A DNA stretch of 51,912 bases, from positions 1 through 51,912 of the forward strand of contig JAQUAW010000005.1 of NCBI GenBank assembly GCA_028687045.1, given 5' to 3'. This document shows positions 22,531 through 30,858 of this stretch, one piece after another. This stretch comes from Patescibacteria group bacterium. Its GTDB lineage: Bacteria; Patescibacteriota; Patescibacteriia; Magasanikbacterales; UBA922. Position 1 is the stretch's first letter. The number at the start of each line of letters is the position of its first letter. Under the pieces are notes generated by a model that was not told the DNA's origin, did no database searches, and saw only the letters and a list, made by a program, of their open reading frames with translations. Both the position numbers and the translations under genes were made by a program.

Positions 22531-23498
22531 ATTACCAATCTATCTAGTCCTGACAAATCTTTTTTCACTTCAATACTTGCTTCTGGTAAGTATTTTTTTA
22601 TCAATATTTTTATTTTTTCGGTTTGAGAAGGATCTATTTCGAGGAATGAGGAAAGGGGAATGAGGAACCCTCCTTCGCTCTGTACTCCGTCAGAGCTTCG
22701 GCGGGCAAGTGAGGAAAGTTGTTTTAGAAGTTCTTCGTAAAGTGCGAGGCCGTTGTTGTCAGCGACGAGAGCTAGTTTTGGCTCGTGTTGGATTGAAGGT
22801 TCTTGTTTGAATTGTTGTTCGGTGATGTAGGGAAGGTTGGCAGTTATTAGCATTGATTCCGCCAAAAAGAAGGCGGACAAGTTAAACTGATTTAAACTGA
22901 TCTTTTGTAAAATTGGTTCAAGAAGATTGCCATGCAAAAATTCTATTTCAACGCTGTGTTTTTTTGCATTCTTTTTTGCCACACACAAAGCTTTTTTGGA
23001 GATGTCAATCGCAATTATTTTTGGTGGAGTGACAAATTGAGTAGGACGAAATTTGTCTGGGACGTTGGTAACGAAATTTGCTTCTCTCATTTCGTCATTC
23101 CTTTTTTTTAATTCAGTCAAAATAGAAATTGGAATACACCCCGAACCAGTACCAACATCAATTAACAATATGTGTTTAAGTGTTGAAGTGTTTATTTGTT
23201 GTAGTGCATTTTCCACCATCAACTCAGTATCTGGTCTTGGTATAAGTACATTTTTGTTCACCAGAAAATCAAGTCCAAAAAATTCTTTGTGTCCGACTAG
23301 ATAAGCAACAGGAATATTTTTTTGTCTTTGTCTGACTAAATGTTCAAATTTTATTTTTTGCCAAAAGTTTATTTCAAAATCTGGGTTTGTAAACAAAAAC
23401 TCACGTGATTTTTGTATCACGTGAGATAATAAGATTTCCTTGTCTAAAAGAGAGATTTTTGGATTGATTGCTAACAGTTTTTTTACGGTAATTTTCAT
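22521..23498 (-). CDS. prmC: Release factor glutamine methyltransferase PrmC (HemK)
   Basis: 325 residues, against about 280 for most PrmC. It methylates the Gln of the GGQ motif in release factors using S-adenosylmethionine. The N-terminal helical domain has VAYLVGHKEFFGLDF and NKNVLIPRPDTE. The SAM site is LLIDVGTGSGCIPI, and the catalytic motif is NLPY in place of the usual NPPY. Three extra segments are made from repeat words and palindromes: one in the SAM domain (about 23020-23105), one before NLPY (22858-22880, reading SAFFLAES), and one near the C-terminus (22641-22717). All stay in frame. It follows prfA, its substrate gene. Confidence 0.93.
   Translation of the reverse strand: MKITVKKLLAINPKISLLDKEILLSHVIQKSREFLFTNPDFEINFWQKIKFEHLVRQRQKNIPVAYLVGHKEFFGLDFLVNKNVLIPRPDTELMVENALQQINTSTLKHILLIDVGTGSGCIPISILTELKKRNDEMREANFVTNVPDKFRPTQFVTPPKIIAIDISKKALCVAKKNAKKHSVEIEFLHGNLLEPILQKISLNQFNLSAFFLAESMLITANLPYITEQQFKQEPSIQHEPKLALVADNNGLALYEELLKQLSSLARRSSDGVQSEGGFLIPLSSFLEIDPSQTEKIKILIKKYLPEASIEVKKDLSGLDRLVIIT
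22641..22717 (-). repeat. Word repeat inserted in frame in prmC
   Basis: 'gaggaatgaggaaaggggaa' words plus the stretch 'tccgtcagagcttcggcggg' within the prmC reading frame. Same words as 21371-21429 and 46232-46264. Confidence 0.7.
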
Positions 23499-23511
23499 AT
23501 TGAAATTTCAA

Positions 23512-23632
23512 ATTTTGAATTTAGTAATTTTAAAACAATTTTCAATTTTTAAATGAAATAATTTCAAATTAAGAAATTATTAAATTGTTTTTAAATTTAT
23601 CCCGACTTGTCGGGACTAAATTATAAAATTTT
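23512..23632. repeat. AT-rich word repeat with tcccgacttgtcggga hairpin
   Basis: Fills the gap between prfA and prmC. Same family as 12080-12210 and 40775-40890. Confidence 0.65.
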
Positions 23633-24689
23633 AGTTGTCTTGTTCTGCATAATCAGCCAAACGCATCTTTTCAATAATTTCTTCAATATTACCATCAAGA
23701 ATTTTAGCAATATTGTTCCAACTTTCTTTTATTCTGTGATCAGTAATTCTATCTTGAGGATAATTGTAGGTACGAATTTTTTCACTGCGGTCTCCAGTTC
23801 CAATTTGGCTTTTACGTTTGGCACTAGCTTCGGCTTCACGCTTTTCTCTTTCTACTTCATAAAGACGAGAACGAAGGACACCCATAGCTTTTATTCTATT
23901 TTGTTGTTGAGATTTTCCATCCTGACATTGGACAATTGTTCCTGTTGGTATGTGGACGATACGCACGGCTGAGTAAGTCGTGTTGACACTTTGTCCGCCA
24001 TTGCCACCTGCACAAAAAGTATCAATACGAAGATCTGAATCTTTGATTTCAAATTCTTTTTCTTCTACTTCTGGCATGACGACAACACTAGAAGTTGAGG
24101 TGTGAATACGTCCTGATTTTTCAGTTTCTGGAATTCTTTGTACACGATGAACACCCATTTCATATTTCATATCTCTGTAAACATTTCTACCTTCGATTGA
24201 AAAAATAACTTCTTTGAAACCACCAATTCCAATTTGATTGGAGTCGATTAGAGTTGTTTTCCAACCTTTGCTATCGGCGTATTTCATATACATACGCATA
24301 AGTACACCTGCAAAAAGAGCAGCTTCGTCGCCACCAGCACCACCGCGTATTTCAACAATTACATTTTTTTTGTCCATTGGATCTGTTTCTCTAGTCATCT
24401 CAGATATCTCTTCTTCTAGTTTTTCTTTTTTGATTTTTGTTTCTTCCAAATCTAGCTTTGCCATCTCGACTAAATCTGCATCTTCTCCTGCCAAGATTAT
24501 TTCTTCATTATCTTTCAAATTACTTTCTATTTTTTCTAATTCTTTGACTTTTTCTGCGACCACTTTCAAGTCATCGTATTCTTGAGCTGCAGTTTTCAAT
24601 TTGTTTTGGTCAGCAATAATAGCAGGGTTTTGAAGATCCTGTTCGAGCTGAGAAAATTTATTTTTGAGGTCGATGTATTTTTGTAACAT
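23631..24689 (-). CDS. prfA: Peptide chain release factor 1
   Basis: 352 residues, normal for RF1. It recognises UAA and UAG. The stop-codon reading loop has P-E-T in [13 protein letters not shown] (RF1 has PxT, RF2 has SPF). The peptidyl-tRNA hydrolysis motif GGQ lies in [17 protein letters not shown] near residue 230. The end has [17 protein letters not shown]. The N-terminal 100 residues are helical. It leads the prfA-prmC unit. Confidence 0.97.
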   Translation of the reverse strand: MLQKYIDLKNKFSQLEQDLQNPAIIADQNKLKTAAQEYDDLKVVAEKVKELEKIESNLKDNEEIILAGEDADLVEMAKLDLEETKIKKEKLEEEISEMTRETDPMDKKNVIVEIRGGAGGDEAALFAGVLMRMYMKYADSKGWKTTLIDSNQIGIGGFKEVIFSIEGRNVYRDMKYEMGVHRVQRIPETEKSGRIHTSTSSVVVMPEVEEKEFEIKDSDLRIDTFCAGGNGGQSVNTTYSAVRIVHIPTGTIVQCQDGKSQQQNRIKAMGVLRSRLYEVEREKREAEASAKRKSQIGTGDRSEKIRTYNYPQDRITDHRIKESWNNIAKILDGNIEEIIEKMRLADYAEQDN

Positions 24690-24690
24690 A

Positions 24691-24811
24691 TGTTTAAAGG
24701 CTTGAAATGCTTAAAAAGCTTAAAAGGCCGGAAAGGCCGTGACCCAACAATTGCCTTTCAAGCCCCTGCCTGCCGGCAGGCAGGTTTCTGGCTTTTCAGG
24801 CCTTTTGAGCC
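24691..24811. repeat. Word repeat, aaggctt-type, with cctgcctgccggcaggcagg palindrome
   Basis: In the spacer between rpmE and prfA. Words 'aaaaagcttaaaaggccgg' on one side and 'gcttttcaggcc' on the other fold back on each other, with a GC palindrome in the middle (24764-24785). Confidence 0.75.
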
Positions 24812-24823
24812 TTGTACAAAAAA

Positions 24824-24848
24824 ACAGGCCAAAGTAGGACCTGTTTTT
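24824..24848 (-). terminator. Terminator of rpmE
   Basis: AACAGG-CC and GA-CCTGTT stem with T-runs on both strands, 15 bases after the rpmE stop codon. Confidence 0.82.
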
Positions 24849-24862
24849 GTAATATTTTAGAA

Positions 24863-25183
24863 CTATTTTTCTGAAGTTTCTTTTTTTGCAGCACGAGCAA
24901 CACTTTTTGCTTTTTTACCTTTACGTACACCAGCTACAGCAGCTTGTTTGCCCATTTTTTCTTTGAATTTTTCTACACGACGAGCTGTGTCGACTAGAAC
25001 TTGTTTTCCAGTGAAAAATGGATGAGAAGCTGAAGAAATTTCCATTGTGATTTCAAAATAAGTAACACCGTCTACTACGCGAGTTTTGTCAGATTTTAGA
25101 GTAGATGTAGTAAAAAATTCAGCACCACAAGAAGTGTCTATAAAAACGACTGGGTTAACTGATGGGTGGATGTTTTTTTTCAT
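24863..25183 (-). CDS. rpmE: Ribosomal protein L31
   Basis: 106 residues, longer than the usual 70-80 because of a basic Ala/Lys-rich tail of about 30 residues. The core has KKNIHPSVNPVVFID, GVTYFEITMEISSASHPFFTG and QVLVDTARRVEKF, which is characteristic. Only one Cys remains (in DTSCGAEF), so this is a form that lacks the zinc-binding cysteines. It binds the ribosome at the subunit bridge. It has its own consensus promoter and terminator. Confidence 0.95.
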   Translation of the reverse strand: MKKNIHPSVNPVVFIDTSCGAEFFTTSTLKSDKTRVVDGVTYFEITMEISSASHPFFTGKQVLVDTARRVEKFKEKMGKQAAVAGVRKGKKAKSVARAAKKETSEK

Positions 25184-25189
25184 ATATAA

Positions 25190-25232
25190 ACGCTGATTTC
25201 CGCGGATAATTAAGCTGATAGACGCGGATTTA
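25190..25232. repeat. Word repeat, ccgcggat-type
   Basis: 'cgctgatttccgcggataa' and 'gctgatagacgcggattta' words in the rpmE leader. Relative at 32647-32690 before ftsH. Confidence 0.6.
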
Positions 25233-25251
25233 GTTTTTTAATAGCGAGTGG

Positions 25252-25280
25252 ATTATAACAGGATGTTCTTTTTTTGTCAA
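25252..25280 (-). promoter_or_regulatory. Promoter of rpmE
   Basis: On the minus strand TTGACA (25275-25280), 17-bp spacer, TATAAT (25252-25257): full consensus. Confidence 0.88.
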
Positions 25281-25340
25281 TAGTGTTAGCTGTTTATTGT
25301 TGACTATGAGTTAAGAGTAGTTTATTATATAAATAAGTGA

Positions 25341-25427
25341 ATCATTGTTCTATTGCCCCATTGTTCTATTGTGGTATAAATATCAAAGTCAATATTACAA
25401 TGGGTCAGTGGGGCAATGGGACAATAT
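25341..25427. repeat. Word repeat hairpin, attgt-type
   Basis: 'ctattgccccattgttctat' words facing 'gtggggcaatgggacaat' words. Same family as 9784-9837. Confidence 0.7.
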
Positions 25428-25482
25428 AATTTAACAAAATATTTCCTAAAATTAGCCAAATTATCTTTAATCTAACAAAATT

Positions 25483-25674
25483 ATGGACAAAAATAAAATA
25501 CACATAAACCAAGATCTTTGTACTGGCTGTGGCACTTGCTCGGCTATTGCGCCTGATTGTTTTAGACTAAATGACGATTTTAAGGTTGAAGTCTTGGAAA
25601 ATGCTAATTGTGATGAAGAAGCTGTGAAGATGGCGGAGGAGAGTTGTCCAAGTGGGGCGATTTCTATTCATTAA
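25483..25674 (+). CDS. 4Fe-4S ferredoxin
   Basis: 63 residues. One cluster is held by Cys13, Cys16 and Cys19 (CTGCGTC) and Cys55 in ESCPSGAI; Cys26 and Cys43 are extra. The acidic surface is typical of monocluster ferredoxins. It carries electrons in the cytoplasm for an unknown partner; no redox enzyme is adjacent. A word repeat and a probable terminator (aacctcggg...gaggttgtt) follow. Confidence 0.93.
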   Translation: MDKNKIHINQDLCTGCGTCSAIAPDCFRLNDDFKVEVLENANCDEEAVKMAEESCPSGAISIH

Positions 25675-25725
25675 AACATGAAAACACTAGAACATAAAAA
25701 CAACCTCGGGAGTGAGGTTGTTATT
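25674..25725. terminator. Word repeat plus terminator after the ferredoxin gene
   Basis: 'aaaacatgaaaacactagaa' words (relatives at 10984-11015 and 31507-31536), then AACCTCGGG/GAGGTTGTT arms and a T-run near 25700-25725. Confidence 0.65.
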
Positions 25726-25728
25726 TTT

Positions 25729-26112
25729 TTATATCAATTCTCTATCTTTGCGAAGTTTTTCTTGCACATATCTAAAAAGGTCTTTTTTTGCCTGTTCTCT
25801 ATATTCTTCTTTGGTGTTAGTCAAAAATTCTGATACATCTACACCGTAGTATTGTTGAAAAAAACGTTCAAATATTTCTGGATAAGTCCAAGGTTTTTCC
25901 ATAATATGTTTACCTGTTTTTTGTTCTTTTTTTGTAATTTCATCATGTTCATCAAATAATTTTCTAATTATCTTGCGTAAAAAAGTAGCTTCTGCAGGAG
26001 TGGGTTCGAAACCATCTCTTCTTAAGTGTTCTAATACTTCTCTGTACCATTCCATAACGTTTTGTTCAAATTTTTCATCGCTGTTTGGTCCATCTTCTCT
26101 AAAAGGTGACAT
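25729..26112 (-). CDS. Conserved-looking helical protein, unknown function
   Basis: 127 residues, predicted all helical and charged, with WYREVLEHLRRDGFEPTPAE and WTYPEIFERFFQQYYG. No membrane segment or metal motif is seen. It starts 6 bases after the CYTH gene stops, so the two probably share a message. Family not recognised. Confidence 0.75.
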   Translation of the reverse strand: MSPFREDGPNSDEKFEQNVMEWYREVLEHLRRDGFEPTPAEATFLRKIIRKLFDEHDEITKKEQKTGKHIMEKPWTYPEIFERFFQQYYGVDVSEFLTNTKEEYREQAKKDLFRYVQEKLRKDRELI

Positions 26113-26118
26113 ATTTTT

Positions 26119-26640
26119 TTATTTAAATTCTTTAAATTTTTCTGGAAAAAGTTCAAAAATATTTTTTCCTTGTCCTTTTGTTATATCTAAATCTAATTTT
26201 TTACAAATATCTATCATTGCTTTTTCGCTTTGAGTTTCAATTTCTAAATAAGTTGGTATGTCTTCAACAGTGTCAAATTCAAAGTGTACGCCGTCCATTT
26301 CGTAGTGTTCACGGTGTTTTCTTAAGATATCTGTCCTGGTGAATCCTAATCTTTCAAACAATGAGATTGTTTTTTCTAAATCGTCTACTTGTATTTCTAT
26401 TTCTTCTTTGTTGTGCATCTTTGAACTTTCGTTTGGTCCCTTATAAGTCAAAACTACATTATCATTTGTTTTTCGAAGACGTAGAATTTTTTTTGAAGAA
26501 TCTCGAAAATCAAAACCTTCTTTACACAAAAAAAGATTTTCCATATCTTTTTCGTAAGTTTTTTTAGCACCGAGATCTTTTATTTTCTTTTTTATTTCTT
26601 CGATATTTATGTTTATAAATTTTAGTTCTACTTCTTGCAT
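26119..26640 (-). CDS. CYTH-domain protein (class IV adenylate cyclase or triphosphatase)
   Basis: 173 residues, a single CYTH domain. The ExExK signature EVELK is at residues 3-7. Further conserved charged strands are ILRLRKTNDNVVLTYKGP, EEIEIQV and FEFDTVEDIPTYLEIE. CYTH proteins hydrolyse or cyclise triphosphates in a tunnel with two metal ions. The CyaB-type architecture with FTRTDILRKHREHY suggests the class IV adenylate cyclase branch, but thiamine triphosphatase-like activity is equally possible. Middle of a minus-strand cluster with 4-6 base gaps. Confidence 0.88.
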   Translation of the reverse strand: MQEVELKFININIEEIKKKIKDLGAKKTYEKDMENLFLCKEGFDFRDSSKKILRLRKTNDNVVLTYKGPNESSKMHNKEEIEIQVDDLEKTISLFERLGFTRTDILRKHREHYEMDGVHFEFDTVEDIPTYLEIETQSEKAMIDICKKLDLDITKGQGKNIFELFPEKFKEFK

Positions 26641-26644
26641 AGTT

Positions 26645-27211
26645 TTATTCTTTATTCAAATATTTTTTCTTATTATACAATCTAATACTATTCAAGGCTC
26701 CAAAAAGTGAGATGATAAACATGACAACAAAAAGAGTTCGAAAGCCAAACATATTGGCCATGTAGCCACCAATTACCGCAGCTAGACCGGTCACGATGAA
26801 ACTGAGAGCTTCCCACAAGCCCCAGTTTGAGGCTTCTTCTTTGGCTTTGACATAATGTGAGTAAATAGCATCAAAAGCTGGACTAAGTATAGCTACAGAC
26901 AAGCCTAGTAGCACTTGGGTGAATAGAAGTGTGGCTTGATTATAAACAAAAATATATGAGAGACAGGCAAGACTGGTGAGAGCATAACCTAGGACCACAA
27001 ATTTTTCTTTGTGTTTGGCTCTATCTTCCCATTTGCTAAGTAAGTACATGACGACGCCGGCGGTAATCATATAGACTGAGTAAGCCCAACTAGCATCAAG
27101 GATGTCGCCACCGATTTGCTCGACGAAGATGGCGTAGATAGGGCCGATCATGCCGAGTGAGAGATTTATCCAACTATCAGAAATTAGTAATATTTTTATG
27201 CCTTGTTTCAT
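26645..27211 (-). CDS. Half-size MFS-like membrane protein
   Basis: 188 residues with about six membrane helices, half of a normal MFS carrier (12 helices, about 400 residues). It reads as the N-terminal MFS half: IGPIYAIFVEQIGG, LLSKWEDRAKHKEK in the loop between helices 2 and 3 and FDAIYSHYVKAKEEASNWGLWE. It ends cleanly at a stop with a lysine-rich tail, so it could act as a dimer. Truncation of a full gene is also possible, but no second half follows. Confidence 0.8.
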   Translation of the reverse strand: MKQGIKILLISDSWINLSLGMIGPIYAIFVEQIGGDILDASWAYSVYMITAGVVMYLLSKWEDRAKHKEKFVVLGYALTSLACLSYIFVYNQATLLFTQVLLGLSVAILSPAFDAIYSHYVKAKEEASNWGLWEALSFIVTGLAAVIGGYMANMFGFRTLFVVMFIISLFGALNSIRLYNKKKYLNKE

Positions 27212-27215
27212 AGAT

Positions 27216-28454
27216 TTAATTTAAGTTTATAGATTCCAAATCAATATTTTTGTAATTGTAAAGTTTTTTGTCGGACAAATCATAAAAAGAATATTCATAA
27301 GGGTTGCTAGGATTTTTTAGGTTCAAGAAATTTTTTTGATAAAGATAAATTTCCGATTTTAATGGTTTGCCAGGATAACACCACAACACCCATTTTTCTT
27401 TGCCGTTTACATATTGATTAGGGAATTTTATTTTACCTTTAGTTGCAAGATAGAATACTAATATTTCTTCCAGTATAAAATCTATATTTTCTTTGTTGAA
27501 TTTATTTTTGAATTTTTTGATATCTTCTTTTACATATTTTTGAAAATTTTTATCTGCATCATAAATCTTTTTTATTTTGTGCAAATTGTTTTCGAAGTTT
27601 TCAGCTTCTAACAAAGTCTGATTCCAAGTAACGTAGTTGAAAGAACTTTGGATGTACCATTTATTTTTATTCAAAATATTTGTAAATTCTGTTTTGTGTC
27701 GCAGTATATCGTATCTTATTTTTTTGTCTAAAGTGTTGTAATCTTTTTTTGATTCTGGTTTGTTGTATAAGTAGAGTGAATCAGAATAAATAAAAGTAAG
27801 ACCAACATAAGGATAGTGTATTTTTTTTACCAATTCATCTATATAACTAAAACAGTTTTGTGGATTTTGGGAAGTATTTATTTTAGCCATAGAAATACCA
27901 AAAAGAAGCATACCCTCAGTGGCTGGAAATCTACTAATGTCGTGAAATTCATTTGGTTGTAGAGTTTTGCTTTTCATAATTTTTGGGATTTTTTTATAGA
28001 GACTTATTTCTTTTTTATCAAATAAGTAGTCAGAGATATAGGCATGATATTTTTCTTTTGTTTTTTTATTGATATTTACAAAAGATGTCAGATTCAATTT
28101 GTCGGCAGTAGAATCTTTTTGGTAAGAGAGTACAAACATAAAGTAAGCAGGACCAATCTCTTCACCTTTTTTGATATTGCGGATAGCTATTAACTTTGTT
28201 CTATCCTGGATACCCAAATTGGCTTTTAGTCCGTAGTCGTTGGTATATTTACCACCATATTCAGTTGGTGTCAAAAAAAGACCTTTTCCAATGGGTACTG
28301 TGTAGTCGTTTGGTTGAAGGTTTTTTGATCCATTGAAAGTAAAAACTAATTCGCCTTTTTCAAAATTTCTTTTGGCAAAATAAGTTTTTCCTTTATCTTT
28401 GGTATTGCCTATTTTGATATTTTTTTTATTTTCTTTTTCTATTTTGTCGAGCAT
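27216..28454 (-). CDS. SET-like domain protein with unknown C-terminal region
   Basis: 412 residues. The first 110 resemble a bacterial SET methyltransferase fold: GKTYFAKRNFEKGELVFTF, then IAIRNIKKGEEIGPAYFMF, with TNDYGLKANLGI where SET proteins carry the NHSC-type motif. The usual Asn-His-Ser-Cys is not present, so activity is uncertain. The remaining 300 residues are aromatic- and lysine-rich and not recognised. It is 4 bases from the MFS-like gene. Confidence 0.7.
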   Translation of the reverse strand: MLDKIEKENKKNIKIGNTKDKGKTYFAKRNFEKGELVFTFNGSKNLQPNDYTVPIGKGLFLTPTEYGGKYTNDYGLKANLGIQDRTKLIAIRNIKKGEEIGPAYFMFVLSYQKDSTADKLNLTSFVNINKKTKEKYHAYISDYLFDKKEISLYKKIPKIMKSKTLQPNEFHDISRFPATEGMLLFGISMAKINTSQNPQNCFSYIDELVKKIHYPYVGLTFIYSDSLYLYNKPESKKDYNTLDKKIRYDILRHKTEFTNILNKNKWYIQSSFNYVTWNQTLLEAENFENNLHKIKKIYDADKNFQKYVKEDIKKFKNKFNKENIDFILEEILVFYLATKGKIKFPNQYVNGKEKWVLWCYPGKPLKSEIYLYQKNFLNLKNPSNPYEYSFYDLSDKKLYNYKNIDLESINLN

Positions 28455-28484
28455 ATTGTTGTAATTTTAACACAACTTAGTTTT

Positions 28485-29090
28485 TTATAAATAAGGTTTT
28501 ATCTCTTCTTTGAAATTCTCAAAATTTGTATATAGAATAGATTTTATACCAAATTTTGAGGAAGCTTCTATATTTTTCAATTTATCATCGATAAAAATAC
28601 AATCCTCAGTTTTTTCACCAATTAACTCTAAGCCTTTTTGAAAAAAATCTAGATCAGGTTTCCTAACTTTTATTTCGCAAGAATAAATACATTTGTCGAA
28701 ATATTTTTCAAAATCGGTAGCTTCTCGAAAATCTTTTATATCACGTTTACTAAAGTTGGAAAAAATGTAGAGTTTGAATTTTCCATAGAGATTATTTTTT
28801 AAAAAATCCCACATCTGATTATTTTCTGTAACAACAAAAGCAACTTTTTGGTAAAAATCTTTTTCACTCAAATCATTTATATTTATTTTCAATTCTTTCA
28901 AAATTTTTTCATAAAATTCATGTTCATTAATGGCATCTATATTTCGCAAATTATTCCAAGTTCTCCAAATTTCGTAAATATTTTCCGCATCTTTATCTAA
29001 ATTAAAAGTATCCTTCAACCAATTGTTGAGAGTATGATTGTCATAAAAGCGGAGGACGCCTCCTATGTCAAAGATGATGGCTTTGGTCAT
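28485..29090 (-). CDS. HAD-superfamily hydrolase
   Basis: 201 residues. All four HAD motifs are visible: FDIGGVLRF with nucleophile Asp8 (position +2 is Gly10, not the usual acid Asp), IFSNFSKRD, KVRKPDLDFF with the Lys, and CIFIDDKLKNIEAS with the metal-binding Asp pair. A helical cap lies at about residues 15-90. Gly in place of the second Asp occurs in some HAD proteins (epoxide-hydrolase-like and YihX-like groups). Substrate unknown. Confidence 0.88.
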   Translation of the reverse strand: MTKAIIFDIGGVLRFYDNHTLNNWLKDTFNLDKDAENIYEIWRTWNNLRNIDAINEHEFYEKILKELKININDLSEKDFYQKVAFVVTENNQMWDFLKNNLYGKFKLYIFSNFSKRDIKDFREATDFEKYFDKCIYSCEIKVRKPDLDFFQKGLELIGEKTEDCIFIDDKLKNIEASSKFGIKSILYTNFENFKEEIKPYL

Positions 29091-29142
29091 ACTTTATATT
29101 ATTTTAATCAAATATATTATACCAACAAACTTCAAACAAAAC

Positions 29143-29168
29143 AAAAACCCCGCTTTTCGCGGGGCTTT
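29143..29168. terminator. Bidirectional GC-rich terminator
   Basis: CCCCGC (29148-29153) and GCGGGG (29159-29164) around 5 nt, with an A-run before and a T-run after. It lies just past the cupin stop codon. Confidence 0.88.
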
Positions 29169-29173
29169 ATTTT

Positions 29174-29560
29174 TTATTCTGTCGTCTTCCCATCAAAATG
29201 TTCTTCTATCTCCTCAGCTTTGGTATGCTCTACCAAACCATCTTTGTGCTCTGGTGGAGAATAGACGGTGTATAGTTTCATTTCTGTGTCGCCAGTGTTG
29301 ATGATATTATGCTTGGCTCCAGCTGGGACCACTACAGCAAAATCAGCTTGTAATTCATGTTCGACACCGTCAAGAATTGCTTTACCGGTACCTTGTTCAA
29401 TACGTATGAATTGGTCGAGGTGATGGACTTCCATACCAATTTCTCCACCTGGCTGGAGGTTCATAAGTACTAGTTGACTATTTTTGGCTGTATATAGCAC
29501 TCTTCTGTAATCTGTGTTTTCTAGAGTTTCTTTTTCGATGTTTACGATGTAGCCTTGCAT
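29174..29560 (-). CDS. Cupin-domain protein (mannose-6-phosphate isomerase-like)
   Basis: 128 residues, one cupin barrel. Motif 1 reads GGEIGMEVHHLDQFIRIEQG, with two His and one Glu that could bind a metal. Motif 2 reads VVPAGAKHNIIN, with the third His. The C-terminus TVYSPPEHKDGLVEHT is typical for the small mannose-6-phosphate isomerase-like cupins. The enzyme reaction is not fixed by sequence. Single gene between two terminators. Confidence 0.9.
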   Translation of the reverse strand: MQGYIVNIEKETLENTDYRRVLYTAKNSQLVLMNLQPGGEIGMEVHHLDQFIRIEQGTGKAILDGVEHELQADFAVVVPAGAKHNIINTGDTEMKLYTVYSPPEHKDGLVEHTKAEEIEEHFDGKTTE

Positions 29561-29617
29561 ATGCGTTGTGATTAAGAATAAATTTGCTAGGTTGAGTGGT
29601 TTTCAAGACTAACAATG

Positions 29618-29710
29618 GTTTAAAATTGTTACATTGCTAAATTGTTAAATTGTTTTCTTTATCTATACAACAATTTAACAATGTGACAACTTGCCCGCCT
29701 GGGGCGGGTT
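29618..29710. repeat. Word repeat hairpin, ttaaattgttac-type, with GC palindrome
   Basis: 'ttgttacattgctaaattg' words facing 'acaatttaacaatgtgaca', then 'tgcccgcctggggcgggtt' (29691-29710). With the promoter below this fills the 370-bp gap before rpsB; no gene is seen there. Confidence 0.7.
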
Positions 29711-29791
29711 TAGCCATTTCAAACCTATTTATATAATACACCTATTTTAACACAAACTCAACTTTTCAAGGTATGTGTTTGTAGCTTATTC

Positions 29792-29820
29792 TTGACAAAT
29801 TTTCCATAATGTTATATTAT
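29792..29820 (+). promoter_or_regulatory. Promoter of rpsB-tsf
   Basis: TTGACA (29792-29797), 17-bp spacer, TATTAT (29815-29820). A leader of about 105 bases follows, containing a palindromic repeat word (cctgccgaatcggctgg); an S2 autoregulatory leader is possible but not identified. Confidence 0.82.
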
Positions 29821-29933
29821 TCTAGCCGTTACAGCTTAGCTGGAAACGTTTTATAAATCCCTCACCTTCCTGATGTTTTCCTGCCTGCCGAATCGGCTGG
29901 TTTCTGGAAGAGAGGATTAAGGAAAATACTATT

Positions 29934-30674
29934 ATGAAGATTCCTTCTATCTTGGAAATGCTCCAAGCCGGTGTTCACTTTGGACACAAAGGGTCACGTT
30001 GGTACCCAAAGATGAAACCTTTCATCTTCACATCACGTAACCAAGTTCACATTATTGACTTGGAAAAAACTGCGGCTCAACTAGAAATAGTTTTGCCACA
30101 AATTAAGAAAATGGCTAGTGAAGGTAAACAAATTCTTTTTGTTTCTACCAAACCTCAAGCCAAAGCTATCGTCAAAAAAGCTGCACAAGATTGTGGAATG
30201 CCATTTTTGGTTGATAGATGGATCGGTGGTATGCTTACCAACTTTGATGAAATCAGAAAGTTGACTAAGAAATACATAACCCAAAAAGATCAATTGGAAA
30301 AAGGTCAACTTGGTAAATATACTAAAAAAGAACAATTGGAAATTGCTAAGAATCTTGAAAAAAAGGACAAATATTTGTCAGGTCTTGTAAATTTGGATAA
30401 GAGTCCTGATGCAGTATTTATTCCTTCTATGCAATGTGAAAAAACTACTGTTACAGAAGCCAACAAAATGAACATTCCTATTATTGGTGTTTGTGATACA
30501 AATGCTAATCCAAACAAAGCTGAATATGTTATTCCAGCTAATGATGATGCTGTGAAATCTATTGAAATGATGGTTGGTCTAGTACGTGACGCAGTCAAAG
30601 AAGGTCTTGAAGAAAAAGCAAAAAACGCTGCTTCTGTAAAAGTTGAAGATAAGAAAGAGAACGTTGCTAAATAA
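29934..30674 (+). CDS. rpsB: Ribosomal protein S2
   Basis: 246 residues, normal length. Typical S2 segments: MLQAGVHFGHKGSRWYPKM, IHIIDLEKT-like HIIDLEKTAAQ, FLVDRWIGGMLTNF and PIIGVCDTNANP. It binds the back of the small ribosomal subunit. A lysine-rich tail of about 15 residues is extra. It is followed by tsf with a 184-base gap that contains a word-repeat hairpin. Confidence 0.98.
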   Translation: MKIPSILEMLQAGVHFGHKGSRWYPKMKPFIFTSRNQVHIIDLEKTAAQLEIVLPQIKKMASEGKQILFVSTKPQAKAIVKKAAQDCGMPFLVDRWIGGMLTNFDEIRKLTKKYITQKDQLEKGQLGKYTKKEQLEIAKNLEKKDKYLSGLVNLDKSPDAVFIPSMQCEKTTVTEANKMNIPIIGVCDTNANPNKAEYVIPANDDAVKSIEMMVGLVRDAVKEGLEEKAKNAASVKVEDKKENVAK

Positions 30675-30689
30675 TTTTGGACGACTACT

Positions 30690-30786
30690 GTGCCATTGCA
30701 CCATCCTCCCAAAAGGCGGACAGGTTGTCCCATTGTGGTTTTCACAGTGACAATTTGACAATTTGACAATGGAACAATGGGGCAAT
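30690..30786. repeat. Word repeat hairpin between rpsB and tsf, attgt-type
   Basis: 'gtcccattgtgg' words facing 'gacaatggaacaatggggc' words, with an aaaaggcggacagg insert. Same family as 9784-9837. Confidence 0.72.
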
Positions 30787-30858
30787 CAAAATAAAAAATA
30801 TCAACTTTAGTTAATTGAACACACAATTACTAAAGGATTTACTTTTAAAAAACGTATT

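Noticed and set aside
30305-30826. Open frame of 173 codons on the minus strand across rpsB
   Set aside because: It is antisense to clearly coding rpsB and reads through a word repeat.
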